From the NCBI GenBank assembly GCA_030591585.1, contig JAUVAS010000004.1, positions 1-64,000 on the forward strand: a DNA stretch of 64,000 nucleotides, read 5' to 3'. Source of the DNA: Flavobacterium sp. (GTDB lineage: Bacteria; Bacteroidota; Bacteroidia; Flavobacteriales; Flavobacteriaceae). A program made the position numbers and the translations under genes. This document shows, piece after piece, positions 17,808 to 26,174 of the stretch (position 1 is the first letter of the stretch; the number at the start of each line of letters is the position of its first letter). The notes under the pieces were generated by a model that made no database searches, was not told the DNA's origin, and saw only the letters and a program-made list of their open reading frames with translations.

Positions 17808-18674
17808 TTGGATACAAAAGAACTTCTTAAAAAAGTACGAAAAATCGAAATCAAAACACGTCGATTGAGCGATCATATGTTTGGTGGCGAGTATCACAGT
17901 ACGTTTAAGGGTCGTGGGATGACATTTAGTGAAGTGCGTCAGTATCAATTTGGAGATGATGTAAGAAGTATCGATTGGAATGTGACCGCACGATATAATG
18001 AGCCTTATATTAAAGTTTTTGAAGAGGAAAGAGAATTAACCTTAATGCTTATTGTAGATGTTTCTGGTTCTGAATTCTTTGGAACAGATAATCAGTTTAA
18101 AAATGAAATTGTTACCGAAATTGCGGCAACATTGGCTTTTTCTGCCCTTCAGAATAATGATAAGATTGGACTTATTTTATTTTCAGATGAAATAGAATTA
18201 TTTATTCCTCCCAAAAAAGGGAAGTCTCACGTTTTAAGAATAATTCGGGAATTGATTGAATACAAACCTGAGAGTAAGAAGACAGATGTAGCGATGGCAT
18301 TGAAGTATTTCTCGAATGTAATCAAGAAAAAAGCGATTGTATTTGTGCTTTCAGATTTTATTACTAAAGAATATCGTGATACTTTAAAAATTGTTTCCAA
18401 CAAACATGATGTTACTGGAATACGAGTGTATGATAAAAACGAAGAGCAGATTCCAAACCTTGGTATGGTACAAATGCAAGACCAAGAATCTGGAGAATAT
18501 GTGTTAGTAAATACATCTTCAAAAGCTGTTCGTAATCATTATAAAGCTCACTATTTAGAACGTGTAGATTATTTTAGAGAATCTTTCAGAAAAAGCGGTG
18601 CAGGAGCATTAAGTTGTCGTGTAGATGAGAGTTATGTAAAAAAATTATTGGGTTATTTTAAGCAGAGAGGATAA
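17808..18674 (+). CDS. DUF58 domain protein (VWA-like), TTG start
   Basis: 288 residues. The start is a TTG (17808) giving MDTKELLKKVRKIEIKTRRL, the usual N-terminus of this family; no ATG lies at a suitable place. It carries the DUF58 core GRGMTFSEVRQYQFGDDVRS followed by IDWNVTAR, and a VWA-like metal site VDVSGSE near residue 85. DUF58 proteins accompany MoxR ATPases and are thought to be their substrates or partners in building membrane complexes. No membrane segment is seen, so it is probably cytoplasmic. Confidence 0.93.
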   Translation: MDTKELLKKVRKIEIKTRRLSDHMFGGEYHSTFKGRGMTFSEVRQYQFGDDVRSIDWNVTARYNEPYIKVFEEERELTLMLIVDVSGSEFFGTDNQFKNEIVTEIAATLAFSALQNNDKIGLILFSDEIELFIPPKKGKSHVLRIIRELIEYKPESKKTDVAMALKYFSNVIKKKAIVFVLSDFITKEYRDTLKIVSNKHDVTGIRVYDKNEEQIPNLGMVQMQDQESGEYVLVNTSSKAVRNHYKAHYLERVDYFRESFRKSGAGALSCRVDESYVKKLLGYFKQRG

Positions 18675-18710
18675 ATAGAAGTTAGAGATTAGATGTTAGA
18701 AGTTAGAAAA
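18674..18710 (+). repeat. TTAGA-rich short repeat at the start of the BatD-like gene
   Basis: AGAAGTTAGAGATTAGATG and then TTAGAAGTTAGA are near-copies in tandem that span the end of the DUF58 gene and the ATG at 18693. The first codons of the next gene (MLEVRK) are therefore made by a low-complexity repeat. Confidence 0.45.
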
Positions 18711-20366
18711 AATAAAGTTACAATATCATTCCTAGAGATAACGAGGAACCTCTTACTTATGCCTTTATTTTTCTTCGGTTTCTTTGCCAATTCCCAAGTT
18801 ACTTCAACCATAGACACCACAAGTATCAGAATAGGCGAAGAGATAATTTATACCATTCAAGTAGAGGCAGATTCTACCGATTTGGTATTGTTTCCAGAAG
18901 GGCAAACCTTCAATCCTTTAGAAGTTATAGAATCTTATAAAATAGATACCACACGATTTCAGGATAAAATAAAATTAATTAAAAAATACGGATTAACACA
19001 GTTTGATTCGGGTTCTTATACCATTCCAATACAACGAATAGTCATTAATAATAGTCCTTTTAATACAGATTCTGTAACGATTGAAGTGGCGAATGTTTTG
19101 GTAGACACCACCCAACAGAAAATGTACAACATTAAACCTGCTTTTGAAGTAGCTGACCCTTCATTCAATCTTAAAAAATTGTTGTATTGGCTGGTTCCGA
19201 TATTGATTTTAGTAGGGATTGGGATGTATCTTTATTTCAGAAGAAAAAAGAAAAGGGAAGAAGCAAAGAAACAATTACCTCCATATGAAGAAGCTTTAGA
19301 GGCCTTAAAAGTATTGGATGATTCTCATTTTTTGAAAAATGATAATTCTAAAAAATATTATTCAGCCCTTACCGAAATTATTAAAAGATACCTTCATAAA
19401 GAGGTAGATGATTCTGCTTTAGAAAGCACCAGTAACGAGTTAATTGAACGACTTGTTTTACATCGTGATGCGGGAAATTTCGACTTTGATTCTGAAACCA
19501 TTAAAAAGCTTGATAGTATCTTTAAACGTGCAGATTTAATCAAGTTTGCAAAAATGAAAGAACAAGAAGGGCAGGCAAAAGTAGATCGTTCTGTGGTGGA
19601 AGATATTATTAATGAAACCAAAGAAATTATTCCAGAACCTACTGAAGAGGAATTACTTCAAAATAAAATCTACCTAGAAAAATTACGAAGGAAAGAACTT
19701 CGAAGAAAACGAATTAAAATAGTAGTTGGAGTCTTTGTAAGTTTTATAATAGCAGGAGTTGTTTTTGGAAGTATCAAAGGGTTTGATGAATTAAAAGACA
19801 AAACCTTAGGGAATAAAACTCGAAGTCTTTCTGAAGGGCGTTGGGTTAAAAGCGAATACGGAACGCCTTTAGTTATTATTGAAACACCAAAAGTTTTAGT
19901 TAGAAACTATACAGATTCTTTGATTTCAAAAAATGCGATGGTGAAGGAAACCCACTCATTTTCGTATGGCGGTTTAAAAGATCCATTATTTATTAAAGTG
20001 AGTACGCTTCAGTTTAATCAAGAACAAGAAATAGATCTGGATAAAGCCTTAGATGCTGCTTTAACAATTTTGGAAAATGCAGGAGCTAAAAATTTGGTGG
20101 TAAAACGTGATGAATTTGAAACTGAAAAAGGCATCAAAGGAGTAAAAGCGTATGGAGATTTTCAGGTTCAGATTTCAGAAAAGAAAGTTTTAAAAGAAAA
20201 GAGTAGCTACGAATTATTGATTTTTGCACAAGGAAACGGACTGCAAAAAGTATTGGTAGTGTATCAAGATGATGGAAGATATTCTGAAGCTATAAAAGAT
20301 AGAATTATAAGCTCTATCGAGTTAGAAATAACAGAACAGAAACAAAAAAAGAAAGATGGGCAGTAA
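18693..20366 (+). CDS. BatD-like membrane protein of the Bat operon
   Basis: 557 residues. A signal-like segment near 18-36 (ITRNLLLMPLFFFGFFANSQ) leads to a BatD-type beta-rich region (about 37-150, SIRIGEEIIYTIQVEADS). A membrane helix at about 163-183 (YWLVPILILVGIGMYLYF), a charged cytoplasmic region and a second helix near 341-361 follow. The ATG at 18693 lies in a repeat; an in-frame ATG at 18759 would leave a very short hydrophobic N-terminus, so the upstream start is preferred. The end overlaps the BatA gene by 11 bases. It probably spans the inner membrane and links the VWA proteins to the complex. Confidence 0.75.
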   Translation: MLEVRKNKVTISFLEITRNLLLMPLFFFGFFANSQVTSTIDTTSIRIGEEIIYTIQVEADSTDLVLFPEGQTFNPLEVIESYKIDTTRFQDKIKLIKKYGLTQFDSGSYTIPIQRIVINNSPFNTDSVTIEVANVLVDTTQQKMYNIKPAFEVADPSFNLKKLLYWLVPILILVGIGMYLYFRRKKKREEAKKQLPPYEEALEALKVLDDSHFLKNDNSKKYYSALTEIIKRYLHKEVDDSALESTSNELIERLVLHRDAGNFDFDSETIKKLDSIFKRADLIKFAKMKEQEGQAKVDRSVVEDIINETKEIIPEPTEEELLQNKIYLEKLRRKELRRKRIKIVVGVFVSFIIAGVVFGSIKGFDELKDKTLGNKTRSLSEGRWVKSEYGTPLVIIETPKVLVRNYTDSLISKNAMVKETHSFSYGGLKDPLFIKVSTLQFNQEQEIDLDKALDAALTILENAGAKNLVVKRDEFETEKGIKGVKAYGDFQVQISEKKVLKEKSSYELLIFAQGNGLQKVLVVYQDDGRYSEAIKDRIISSIELEITEQKQKKKDGQ

Positions 20367-21360
20367 TTTCGAATTTGTAAATCCGCAGTTGTTCTGGTTG
20401 TTAATACTCCTTCCAATGCTAGGTCTATGGTATTTCTGGAAACGGAATCAGCAAACTGCTACATTATCTATTTCAAGTTTAGAAGGATTTAAAACTTCTA
20501 AAAACTGGTTGGCAAAAATACGTCCTGCTTTGTTTGTGTTGAGGTTGTTGGCATTAGCATTTATCATTGTTGCAATGGCACGTCCAAGAACGGTGGATGA
20601 ATCTACAAGAGTAAAAACAACTAGCGGAATTGATATTGTAATTGCTATTGATGTTTCGGCAAGTATGTTGGCAAGAGATTTAAAACCAAACAGATTAGAG
20701 GCGTTAAAAAATGTGGCTTCGAGGTTTATACAAGAACGCCCCAACGACCGTTTAGCATTGGTGGAATATGCAGGAGAAAGTTATACTAAAACACCATTAA
20801 CGAGTGATAAAAACATTGTACTGGCTTCATTAAAATCGATTAAGTATAACACGGTAATTGAAGGAGGAACCGCTATTGGAATGGGTTTGGCAACTTCGGT
20901 GAATAGGTTAAAAGAAAGTCGCGCCAAAGGAAAAGTAATTATTTTGTTGACCGATGGAGTGAATAATTCAGGATTTATAGACCCAAAAATTGCGAGTGAA
21001 TTAGCGGTTGAATTTGGAATAAAAGTTTACACCATTGGTTTAGGCTCTAACGGGATGGCACTGTCTCCCATAGGGGTTAAACCTAACGGACAATTTCAAT
21101 ATGGAAATATGCAAGTGGAGATTGATGAAGAATTATTAAAACAAATTGCTAAAACTACTGGAGGAAAGTATTTTAGAGCGACCAGTAATTCTAAGCTAGA
21201 ACAGATTTATGAAGAGATTAATAAACTAGAAAAAACAGAAATAGAAGAAACAAAGTATAAAAGCTATAACGAACTTTTTAGACCCTTAATCCTAGTTGCT
21301 TTTGGACTATTATTGTTTGAATTGTTATTGAGATATACGGTGTTTCGGAGTTTTGTGTAA
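20356..21360 (+). CDS. batA: VWA domain membrane protein BatA
   Basis: 334 residues. Two N-terminal hydrophobic helices (about 9-25 and 57-76) precede a von Willebrand A domain with the metal-ion site AIDVSASMLARD and a later LLTDGVNNSGFID. A C-terminal helix lies at about 308-328 (PLILVAFGLLLFELLL). In Bacteroides, BatA is part of the aerotolerance operon, probably as an inner-membrane complex facing the periplasm. It overlaps the preceding gene by 11 bases and is separated from batB by 150 bases that hold two palindromes. Confidence 0.93.
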   Translation: MGSNFEFVNPQLFWLLILLPMLGLWYFWKRNQQTATLSISSLEGFKTSKNWLAKIRPALFVLRLLALAFIIVAMARPRTVDESTRVKTTSGIDIVIAIDVSASMLARDLKPNRLEALKNVASRFIQERPNDRLALVEYAGESYTKTPLTSDKNIVLASLKSIKYNTVIEGGTAIGMGLATSVNRLKESRAKGKVIILLTDGVNNSGFIDPKIASELAVEFGIKVYTIGLGSNGMALSPIGVKPNGQFQYGNMQVEIDEELLKQIAKTTGGKYFRATSNSKLEQIYEEINKLEKTEIEETKYKSYNELFRPLILVAFGLLLFELLLRYTVFRSFV

Positions 21361-21371
21361 TGGAGCGTTTT

Positions 21372-21398
21372 CCTGCAAGGTTTTAAAAACCTTGTAGG
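21372..21398. repeat. 27-bp palindrome after batA
   Basis: CCTGCAAGGTTTT (21372-21384) pairs with AAAACCTTGTAGG (21386-21398) with one G-T pair. It belongs to the same family as the 33-bp palindrome at 12885-12917. Position after a stop codon suggests partial termination or RNA processing inside the operon. Confidence 0.7.
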
Positions 21399-21490
21399 TA
21401 TTTAAAAGTTTAAGAAAAGGTTACTGAGTGTCCCGATATTTTTTTGAGACGTATTGAAGTAACCAAAAATAAAAATAATTAATTAAGTTA

Positions 21491-21504
21491 CCCGCCAATG
21501 CGGG
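21491..21504 (+). promoter_or_regulatory. GC hairpin just before batB
   Basis: CCCGC (21491-21495) and GCGGG (21500-21504) form a stem with the loop CAAT, ending six bases before the batB ATG. In a very AT-rich setting this GC-rich hairpin stands out. It may limit access of ribosomes to batB or be a remnant of a dispersed repeat. Confidence 0.4.
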
Positions 21505-21510
21505 CATGTT

Positions 21511-22545
21511 ATGTACCAATTAGAAAACCCCATATTTTTTTATTTACTATTTACCATCGTTGGACTAGTGGTGATTTTCCTATTGGTATTTATTTGGAAA
21601 AAGCATGCTCAGAAAAAATTCGCAAACACAATATCGTTAAAAAGATTAAGCCCAGACCGTTCTTTTTTTAAATCTTGGCTAAAGATGTTGATTTTAGCAT
21701 TAGTATTAGCGAGTTTGAGTTTAGCATTAGTCAATCCAAAAATTGGAACCAAAATAGAAACTATAACCAGAGCAGGAGTAGATGTAGTTTTTGCATTGGA
21801 TGTTTCAAAAAGTATGCTTGCCGAAGATATTGCTCCCAACCGAATAGAGAAATCTAAGCAACTCGTCACTCAAATTATCAACAGTTTAGGTGGAGATAGA
21901 GTGGGGATTATTGGTTATGCAGGGAGTGCTTTCCCGCAAGTGCCCATTACCACAGATTTTTCTGCCACGAAATTGTTTTTAAACAGCATGAATACCAATA
22001 TGGTTTCTTCACAAGGGACGGCTATTACTGAAGCCATTAAAATGGCGATGACTTATTATAATGATGAAGATCAAGTAAACAAGGTGTTGTTTATCTTATC
22101 TGATGGAGAAGATCATGAAGGGAATGTTTCTATAATTGCTAATGAAGCCGCGAACTTGGGAATTCAAATTTATACCATCGGAGTTGGAACATCTCGAGGG
22201 GGTCCAATACCCATAAAACGAAATGGAATTTTACAACATTACAAACGAGATCAGAATAACGAGCAAGTAATCACAAAATTAAATACAGAAACGTTGCTTG
22301 AAATTGCCAATAAAGCAAACGGAAAATATATTGACGGGAGCAATACCAAAAAAGTGGTGGAAGAGGTTACTGCGATTTTAAATGGGATGAATCAAAAGGA
22401 TTTTGAAGCTAAACAATTTACCGATTTTAAAGATCGTTTTCAATGGTTTTTAGGAGTGGCTTTAATTTTATTGGTTCTTGAAGTATTGTTATTAGAAAGA
22501 AAAACAGCGTGGCTTAAAAAATTAAATCTGTTTAATGAAGATTAA
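21511..22545 (+). CDS. batB: VWA domain membrane protein BatB
   Basis: 344 residues. N-terminal helices at about 8-28 (FYLLFTIVGLVVIFLLVFIW) and 50-70 flank a short linker. The VWA domain has the metal site ALDVSKSMLAED near residue 94 and FILSDGEDHEGN. A helix near 311-330 closes the protein. It is a paralogue of BatA, with which it is expected to pair. The last 11 bases overlap the batC start. The 150-base gap before it is unusual in an otherwise tightly packed operon. Confidence 0.93.
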   Translation: MYQLENPIFFYLLFTIVGLVVIFLLVFIWKKHAQKKFANTISLKRLSPDRSFFKSWLKMLILALVLASLSLALVNPKIGTKIETITRAGVDVVFALDVSKSMLAEDIAPNRIEKSKQLVTQIINSLGGDRVGIIGYAGSAFPQVPITTDFSATKLFLNSMNTNMVSSQGTAITEAIKMAMTYYNDEDQVNKVLFILSDGEDHEGNVSIIANEAANLGIQIYTIGVGTSRGGPIPIKRNGILQHYKRDQNNEQVITKLNTETLLEIANKANGKYIDGSNTKKVVEEVTAILNGMNQKDFEAKQFTDFKDRFQWFLGVALILLVLEVLLLERKTAWLKKLNLFNED

Positions 22546-23428
22546 TTATAAAATATCAACACCTCTGCGAATCTCTGCGTTCCTCTGTGAATCTCTGCGG
22601 AATAACTTTTTGATATTCCTTGTTTTAATTCTGAGTACTGTTACTTCAACAAACGCCCAACCGAATAAAGAAAAACAAAAAACCCTTAAGCAATCTGAAG
22701 TGTTATTAAGTGAAGCAAATTCAGAAATGAAAAAAGGAAACTTCCCTATTGCAGAAGCAGAATACAGAGAAGCCATTTCATTAAACCCAAAAGCAGCCAC
22801 AGGAAAATATAACTTAGGAACCGCCTATTATAATAAAGATATGAATGTTACTGCGATGAATCGTTTTAAGCAAGCTGCAGCGGTAGCCGATACAAAAGCA
22901 AATAAACATAAAGCTTTTCATAATTTAGGGAACACCTATATGAATGAGAAAAAATACCAAGAAGCGGTAGATTCTTATAAAAATGCATTACGAAATAATC
23001 CAACAGATGAGGAAACACGTTACAATCTTGCTTTAGCAAAAGAGATGTTAGAAGATCAGCAAAAAGATGGAGGTGGTGATGATGAAAAAGAAGATCAGGA
23101 AGATAAAAAAGACCAAGAAAACGAACAGGAAAACGAGAACAATAAAAAGGACGGTGAAGATGGTGATGAAGAAAAGGAAGATGATAAAGGCGAAGAAAAA
23201 GAGGACAAAGAAGAGGGAGATGACAAAGAAGATAAAGGAAAACCCGATGAGCCAAAAGATAAAGAAGAAGAAAACAAACCACCTCCACAACCTCAACCCG
23301 GTCAACTTTCTCCACAGCAAGTAAAAAACTTGTTAGAAGCTATGAATAATGAAGAAAAGAAAGTGCAAGATAAAATCAATGCCAAAAAGCAAAAAGGCGC
23401 AAAAGTAAAATCTGAGAAAGATTGGTAA
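22535..23428 (+). CDS. batC: TPR protein BatC
   Basis: 297 residues. An N-terminal leader with a hydrophobic core (NNFLIFLVLILSTVTSTNAQ, about 24-43) is followed by TPR repeats (about 50-165: AEAEYREAISLNPKAATGKY, AFHNLGNTYMNEKKYQEAVD). A long Glu/Asp/Lys-rich stretch (about 175-250) and a Pro/Gln segment (PPPQPQPGQLSPQQ) come next. The first residues before the hydrophobic core (TPLRISAFLCESLRN) are encoded by two tandem copies of a 20-bp dispersed repeat, so the n-region is abnormal. BatC is expected in the periplasm, binding other Bat proteins by TPRs. It ends in TAATG, one base shared with batD. Confidence 0.9.
   Translation: MKINYKISTPLRISAFLCESLRNNFLIFLVLILSTVTSTNAQPNKEKQKTLKQSEVLLSEANSEMKKGNFPIAEAEYREAISLNPKAATGKYNLGTAYYNKDMNVTAMNRFKQAAAVADTKANKHKAFHNLGNTYMNEKKYQEAVDSYKNALRNNPTDEETRYNLALAKEMLEDQQKDGGGDDEKEDQEDKKDQENEQENENNKKDGEDGDEEKEDDKGEEKEDKEEGDDKEDKGKPDEPKDKEEENKPPPQPQPGQLSPQQVKNLLEAMNNEEKKVQDKINAKKQKGAKVKSEKDW
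22562..22601 (+). repeat. Two tandem 20-bp repeats inside the start of batC
   Basis: CCTCTGCGAATCTCTGCGTT (22562-22581) and CCTCTGTGAATCTCTGCGGA (22582-22601) differ at three positions. CTCTGCGAATCTCTGCG is a word common in intergenic repeats of Bacteroidetes. Here it lies in frame, between the ATG at 22535 and the hydrophobic signal core. Confidence 0.8.
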
Positions 23429-25203
23429 TGAGATTAAAATCTATCTACATACTATTTTTTATATTAAGCTGTGGGTTTACACAAGCTCAGGTTACGTTTG
23501 TTGCAAAAGTGAGTAAAAGTACTTTAGGTATTAATGAACGTTTACGGGTTGATTTTGAAATGAATCAAGATGGAGATAATTTTGTGCCGCCTACTTTTAA
23601 AGGATTTAAAGTGGTTGGTGGCCCTAACCAAGCCATTAGTAATTCTTGGATTAACGGGAAGCGTAGTTATTCAAAAACGTATTCTTATTTTTTGACCCCA
23701 AAAGCAAAAGGAACGTTTATTATTAAGCAAGCAGTAATCGAAATTAAGGGGAAAAATTACAAAACCAACCCTGTAAAAATAGTAGTTACTACGGCAGTAA
23801 AAATTCCGAAAGATGAAAATAATGCGGATTACATAGCTAGCGAAAATGTACATTTAGTAGCTGAAATTTCTAATTCTAATCCATACTTGAATGAGGCAAT
23901 TACAGTTGTTTACAAGCTATACGTATCTAATAATGTTAGTATTACCAGAAGTTGGAGAGAAATAGATTCTCCAAAATATGCAGATTTTTGGAGCCAAAAT
24001 ATTGATGATAAAGGTAAATCTCAGATATATGAAGGTACATATCAAGGGAAACTATATCGCTACGTAATTTTAAGAAGAACAGTTTTATACCCTCAAAAAA
24101 CAGGAAAGCTTGAAATTGAGCCATTAACACTCGATGTGCCAATAGATGTTCAAGGAAATAGAAGAGATGTCTTTGGTCGTAGGAGAATGACGCGTGTAAA
24201 CAAAACAATTTCAGCAGGAGGAAGAACGATTGATGTTAAACCGTTACCACTTCAAGGAAGACCAGATAATTTTACAGGAGCTGTTGGAGATTTTCAGTTT
24301 AATATATTTACCAATAAAACAAGTTTAGACGCTAACGAATCATTAGAATTAAAAACAAAAATTACAGGAACAGGAAATCTTAAACTTTTTGATTTACCTT
24401 CTTTAAACCTTCCAAGTTCATTGGAAGTGTATGAGCCTGTTAGAGACAATCAAGTAAAAACAAACAGTAAAGGCATGAATGGTTCTGTTTCAGAATCCTA
24501 TATCATAATTCCCCAGTATAAAGGTGTTTATCCTATTAGACCTATTGCATTTTCGTATTTCGATTTAAAAACCGAAGCGTATAAAACCATTTCTTCAGAT
24601 GAAATCATTATCAATGTAGAGAATGGCCCTGTGCCTAATCAAGTTCCGTCAGATAATCAGAATACGAGTGATAATAAGGATATTGTTCTTACCAACAATC
24701 AGTTTAAGTATATAAAATTAGAGGCAGCTCTAGCCCCTGTTAATCAACCTTCATTTTTTAAATCAGAATTGTTTTGGTGGTTGTCTGGAGCACCGTTTTT
24801 ATTGATTCCGTTGTTTATTATTGCGGGTAATACCAGAAGAAAAAGATTAAGTGATGTGGAAGGTAAACGACTTCGGAAGGCAACAAAACTGGCAAAGAAA
24901 TATTTATCTGAAGCCAAAAAAAACCTAGGAAAACAGGAAGCTTTTTACGAAGCATTAGAGCGAGCGTTACACAACTATTTAAGAGCAAAATTAGATATTG
25001 TAACATCAGAGTTTTCAAAAGAAAAAACAGCTACGTTGCTTTCACAAAGCAATGTAGATGAAGAGGTAGTTTCAGAATTTATAAGCTTATTAAAAAGCTG
25101 TGAGTTTGCACGATATACGCCAACATCTAATGTTGCCATACAGCAAGATTATAAAAAAGCGGTAAGTGTAATTTCAAGTATTGATAAACAGTTTACGAGT
25201 TGA
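23428..25203 (+). CDS. batD: BatD (oxygen tolerance) protein
   Basis: 591 residues from the ATG at 23428, which overlaps the batC stop as TAATG. A TTG six bases upstream is also in frame but less likely. The signal peptide is MRLKSIYILFFILSCGFTQAQ. Several beta-rich repeats follow (VTFVAKVSKSTLGINERLRV, then VHLVAEISNSNPYLNEAITV), typical of BatD. A membrane helix at about 450-468 (WWLSGAPFLLIPLFIIAG) and a cytoplasmic tail with a charged helical region close it. It probably anchors the periplasmic part of the complex with BatA and BatB. Ends beside batE. Confidence 0.93.
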   Translation: MRLKSIYILFFILSCGFTQAQVTFVAKVSKSTLGINERLRVDFEMNQDGDNFVPPTFKGFKVVGGPNQAISNSWINGKRSYSKTYSYFLTPKAKGTFIIKQAVIEIKGKNYKTNPVKIVVTTAVKIPKDENNADYIASENVHLVAEISNSNPYLNEAITVVYKLYVSNNVSITRSWREIDSPKYADFWSQNIDDKGKSQIYEGTYQGKLYRYVILRRTVLYPQKTGKLEIEPLTLDVPIDVQGNRRDVFGRRRMTRVNKTISAGGRTIDVKPLPLQGRPDNFTGAVGDFQFNIFTNKTSLDANESLELKTKITGTGNLKLFDLPSLNLPSSLEVYEPVRDNQVKTNSKGMNGSVSESYIIIPQYKGVYPIRPIAFSYFDLKTEAYKTISSDEIIINVENGPVPNQVPSDNQNTSDNKDIVLTNNQFKYIKLEAALAPVNQPSFFKSELFWWLSGAPFLLIPLFIIAGNTRRKRLSDVEGKRLRKATKLAKKYLSEAKKNLGKQEAFYEALERALHNYLRAKLDIVTSEFSKEKTATLLSQSNVDEEVVSEFISLLKSCEFARYTPTSNVAIQQDYKKAVSVISSIDKQFTS

Positions 25204-25208
25204 GAGGT

Positions 25209-25988
25209 ATGAGTAAAATAGTAAAAAATAGAAATTATTTAAAAAGAGCATTTGTAGTATTTGTGCTGTTTTTATCTATGGCAGGCTTTGCTCAAAACGG
25301 ACCTCTTTTTGAACAAGGAAAAGAGCTATATAAAGCTGAAAAGTATATAGAAGCAGTGAATTCTTGGATGAAGGTTTTAGAGAACAATCAACATTCATCT
25401 TCGTTGTATTATAATTTAGGGAATGCCCATTACAAATTAAATAATATTGGGGCGAGCATTTATTATTATGAGAAAGCATTGTTACTTTCACCTAATGACA
25501 GCGATATAAAAAACAACTTAGCATTTGCAGAAAACGCCAGAGTTGATGACATAGAACCGCTTCCTAAAACTATTTTTTATAAATGGTATCATAGCATTTC
25601 AGACGTATTCACTTTTGATGGATGGGCAATGGCAGTTGTGGTTTTTTCTATGAGTTTTGTGCTGTTGTTTTTAATATATTATTTTTCTTATTCTGAAGGA
25701 AAAAAGCGTTTGTTCTTTGTAAGTGCACTGTTTTCTATTTTAGTATTAGGAATGACACTTTCCATGGCTTTTTCAACGTATGACGATACTATAAACGATC
25801 AGCCAGCTATCATTTTTTCAGAAAGTATTGAAGTAAGAGAAGCGCCAAGTTTAGGAAGTGAAACTACTTTCACCTTACATGAAGGCACCAAAGTTCAGAT
25901 TATCGCTAGAGATACAGATTGGGTTCGGATTGAAATTGCCAATGGTAAAGACGGTTGGATTCCTGTAACAGATTTAAAGGAATTATAG
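25209..25988 (+). CDS. batE: TPR and SH3 domain protein BatE
   Basis: 259 residues from the ATG at 25209, preceded by GAGAGG, which can serve as a ribosome site; a TTG at 25200 is less likely. A signal peptide (YLKRAFVVFVLFLSMAGFAQ) leads to TPR repeats (about 28-105), two membrane helices (about 137-157 and 167-186) and a C-terminal bacterial SH3 domain with SIEVREAPSLGSETTFTLHE and WVRIEIANGKDGWIPV. It is the last gene of the operon. In related genera BatE closes the aerotolerance cluster. No strong terminator follows; two dispersed repeats do. Confidence 0.9.
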   Translation: MSKIVKNRNYLKRAFVVFVLFLSMAGFAQNGPLFEQGKELYKAEKYIEAVNSWMKVLENNQHSSSLYYNLGNAHYKLNNIGASIYYYEKALLLSPNDSDIKNNLAFAENARVDDIEPLPKTIFYKWYHSISDVFTFDGWAMAVVVFSMSFVLLFLIYYFSYSEGKKRLFFVSALFSILVLGMTLSMAFSTYDDTINDQPAIIFSESIEVREAPSLGSETTFTLHEGTKVQIIARDTDWVRIEIANGKDGWIPVTDLKEL

Positions 25989-26174
25989 TTTAAGACACGA
26001 ATTAGCACGAAAACACCTTTTTGAAGACTCCACAAATTATCATTAATTAACAGATGTGCCTGAATAAAGAGATAAGACCGCTTCGCTGTAAGAACAAAGA
26101 ATAAAGACCACATTGTAACTAACTTAAGAATATTCTAGTTAAAATTCGTAAGATTTAATAACACGTAGTTTTTC
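25989..26174. other. Gap after batE with dispersed repeat words
   Basis: 186 bases without a gene. Near 25995 lies ACACGAATTAGCACGAA, a word common in Bacteroidetes intergenic repeats. 26069-26107 is one half of an inverted repeat pair whose other half is at 28264-28303. Nothing else was recognised, and neither flanking gene has a clear terminator here. Confidence 0.5.
26069..26107 (-). repeat. Dispersed ~39-bp repeat, copy A (inverted to 28264)
   Basis: Read on the minus strand it begins TCTTTATTCTTTGTTCTTAC and continues ..AGCGAAGCGGTCTT. It matches 28264-28303 on the plus strand with one mismatch over the first 34 bases. The pair brackets the pirin, cvpA and 27742-28095 genes. Confidence 0.75.

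Noticed and set aside
22866-23315. Long open frames antisense to and overlapping the acidic/lysine part of batC
   Set aside because: They arise from the GAA/AAA-rich low-complexity coding sequence; products are Leu/Phe/Ser-rich and resemble no protein.
23422-23427. TTG start for batD
   Set aside because: The ATG at 23428 overlaps the batC stop as TAATG, a standard coupling arrangement, and begins a normal signal peptide.
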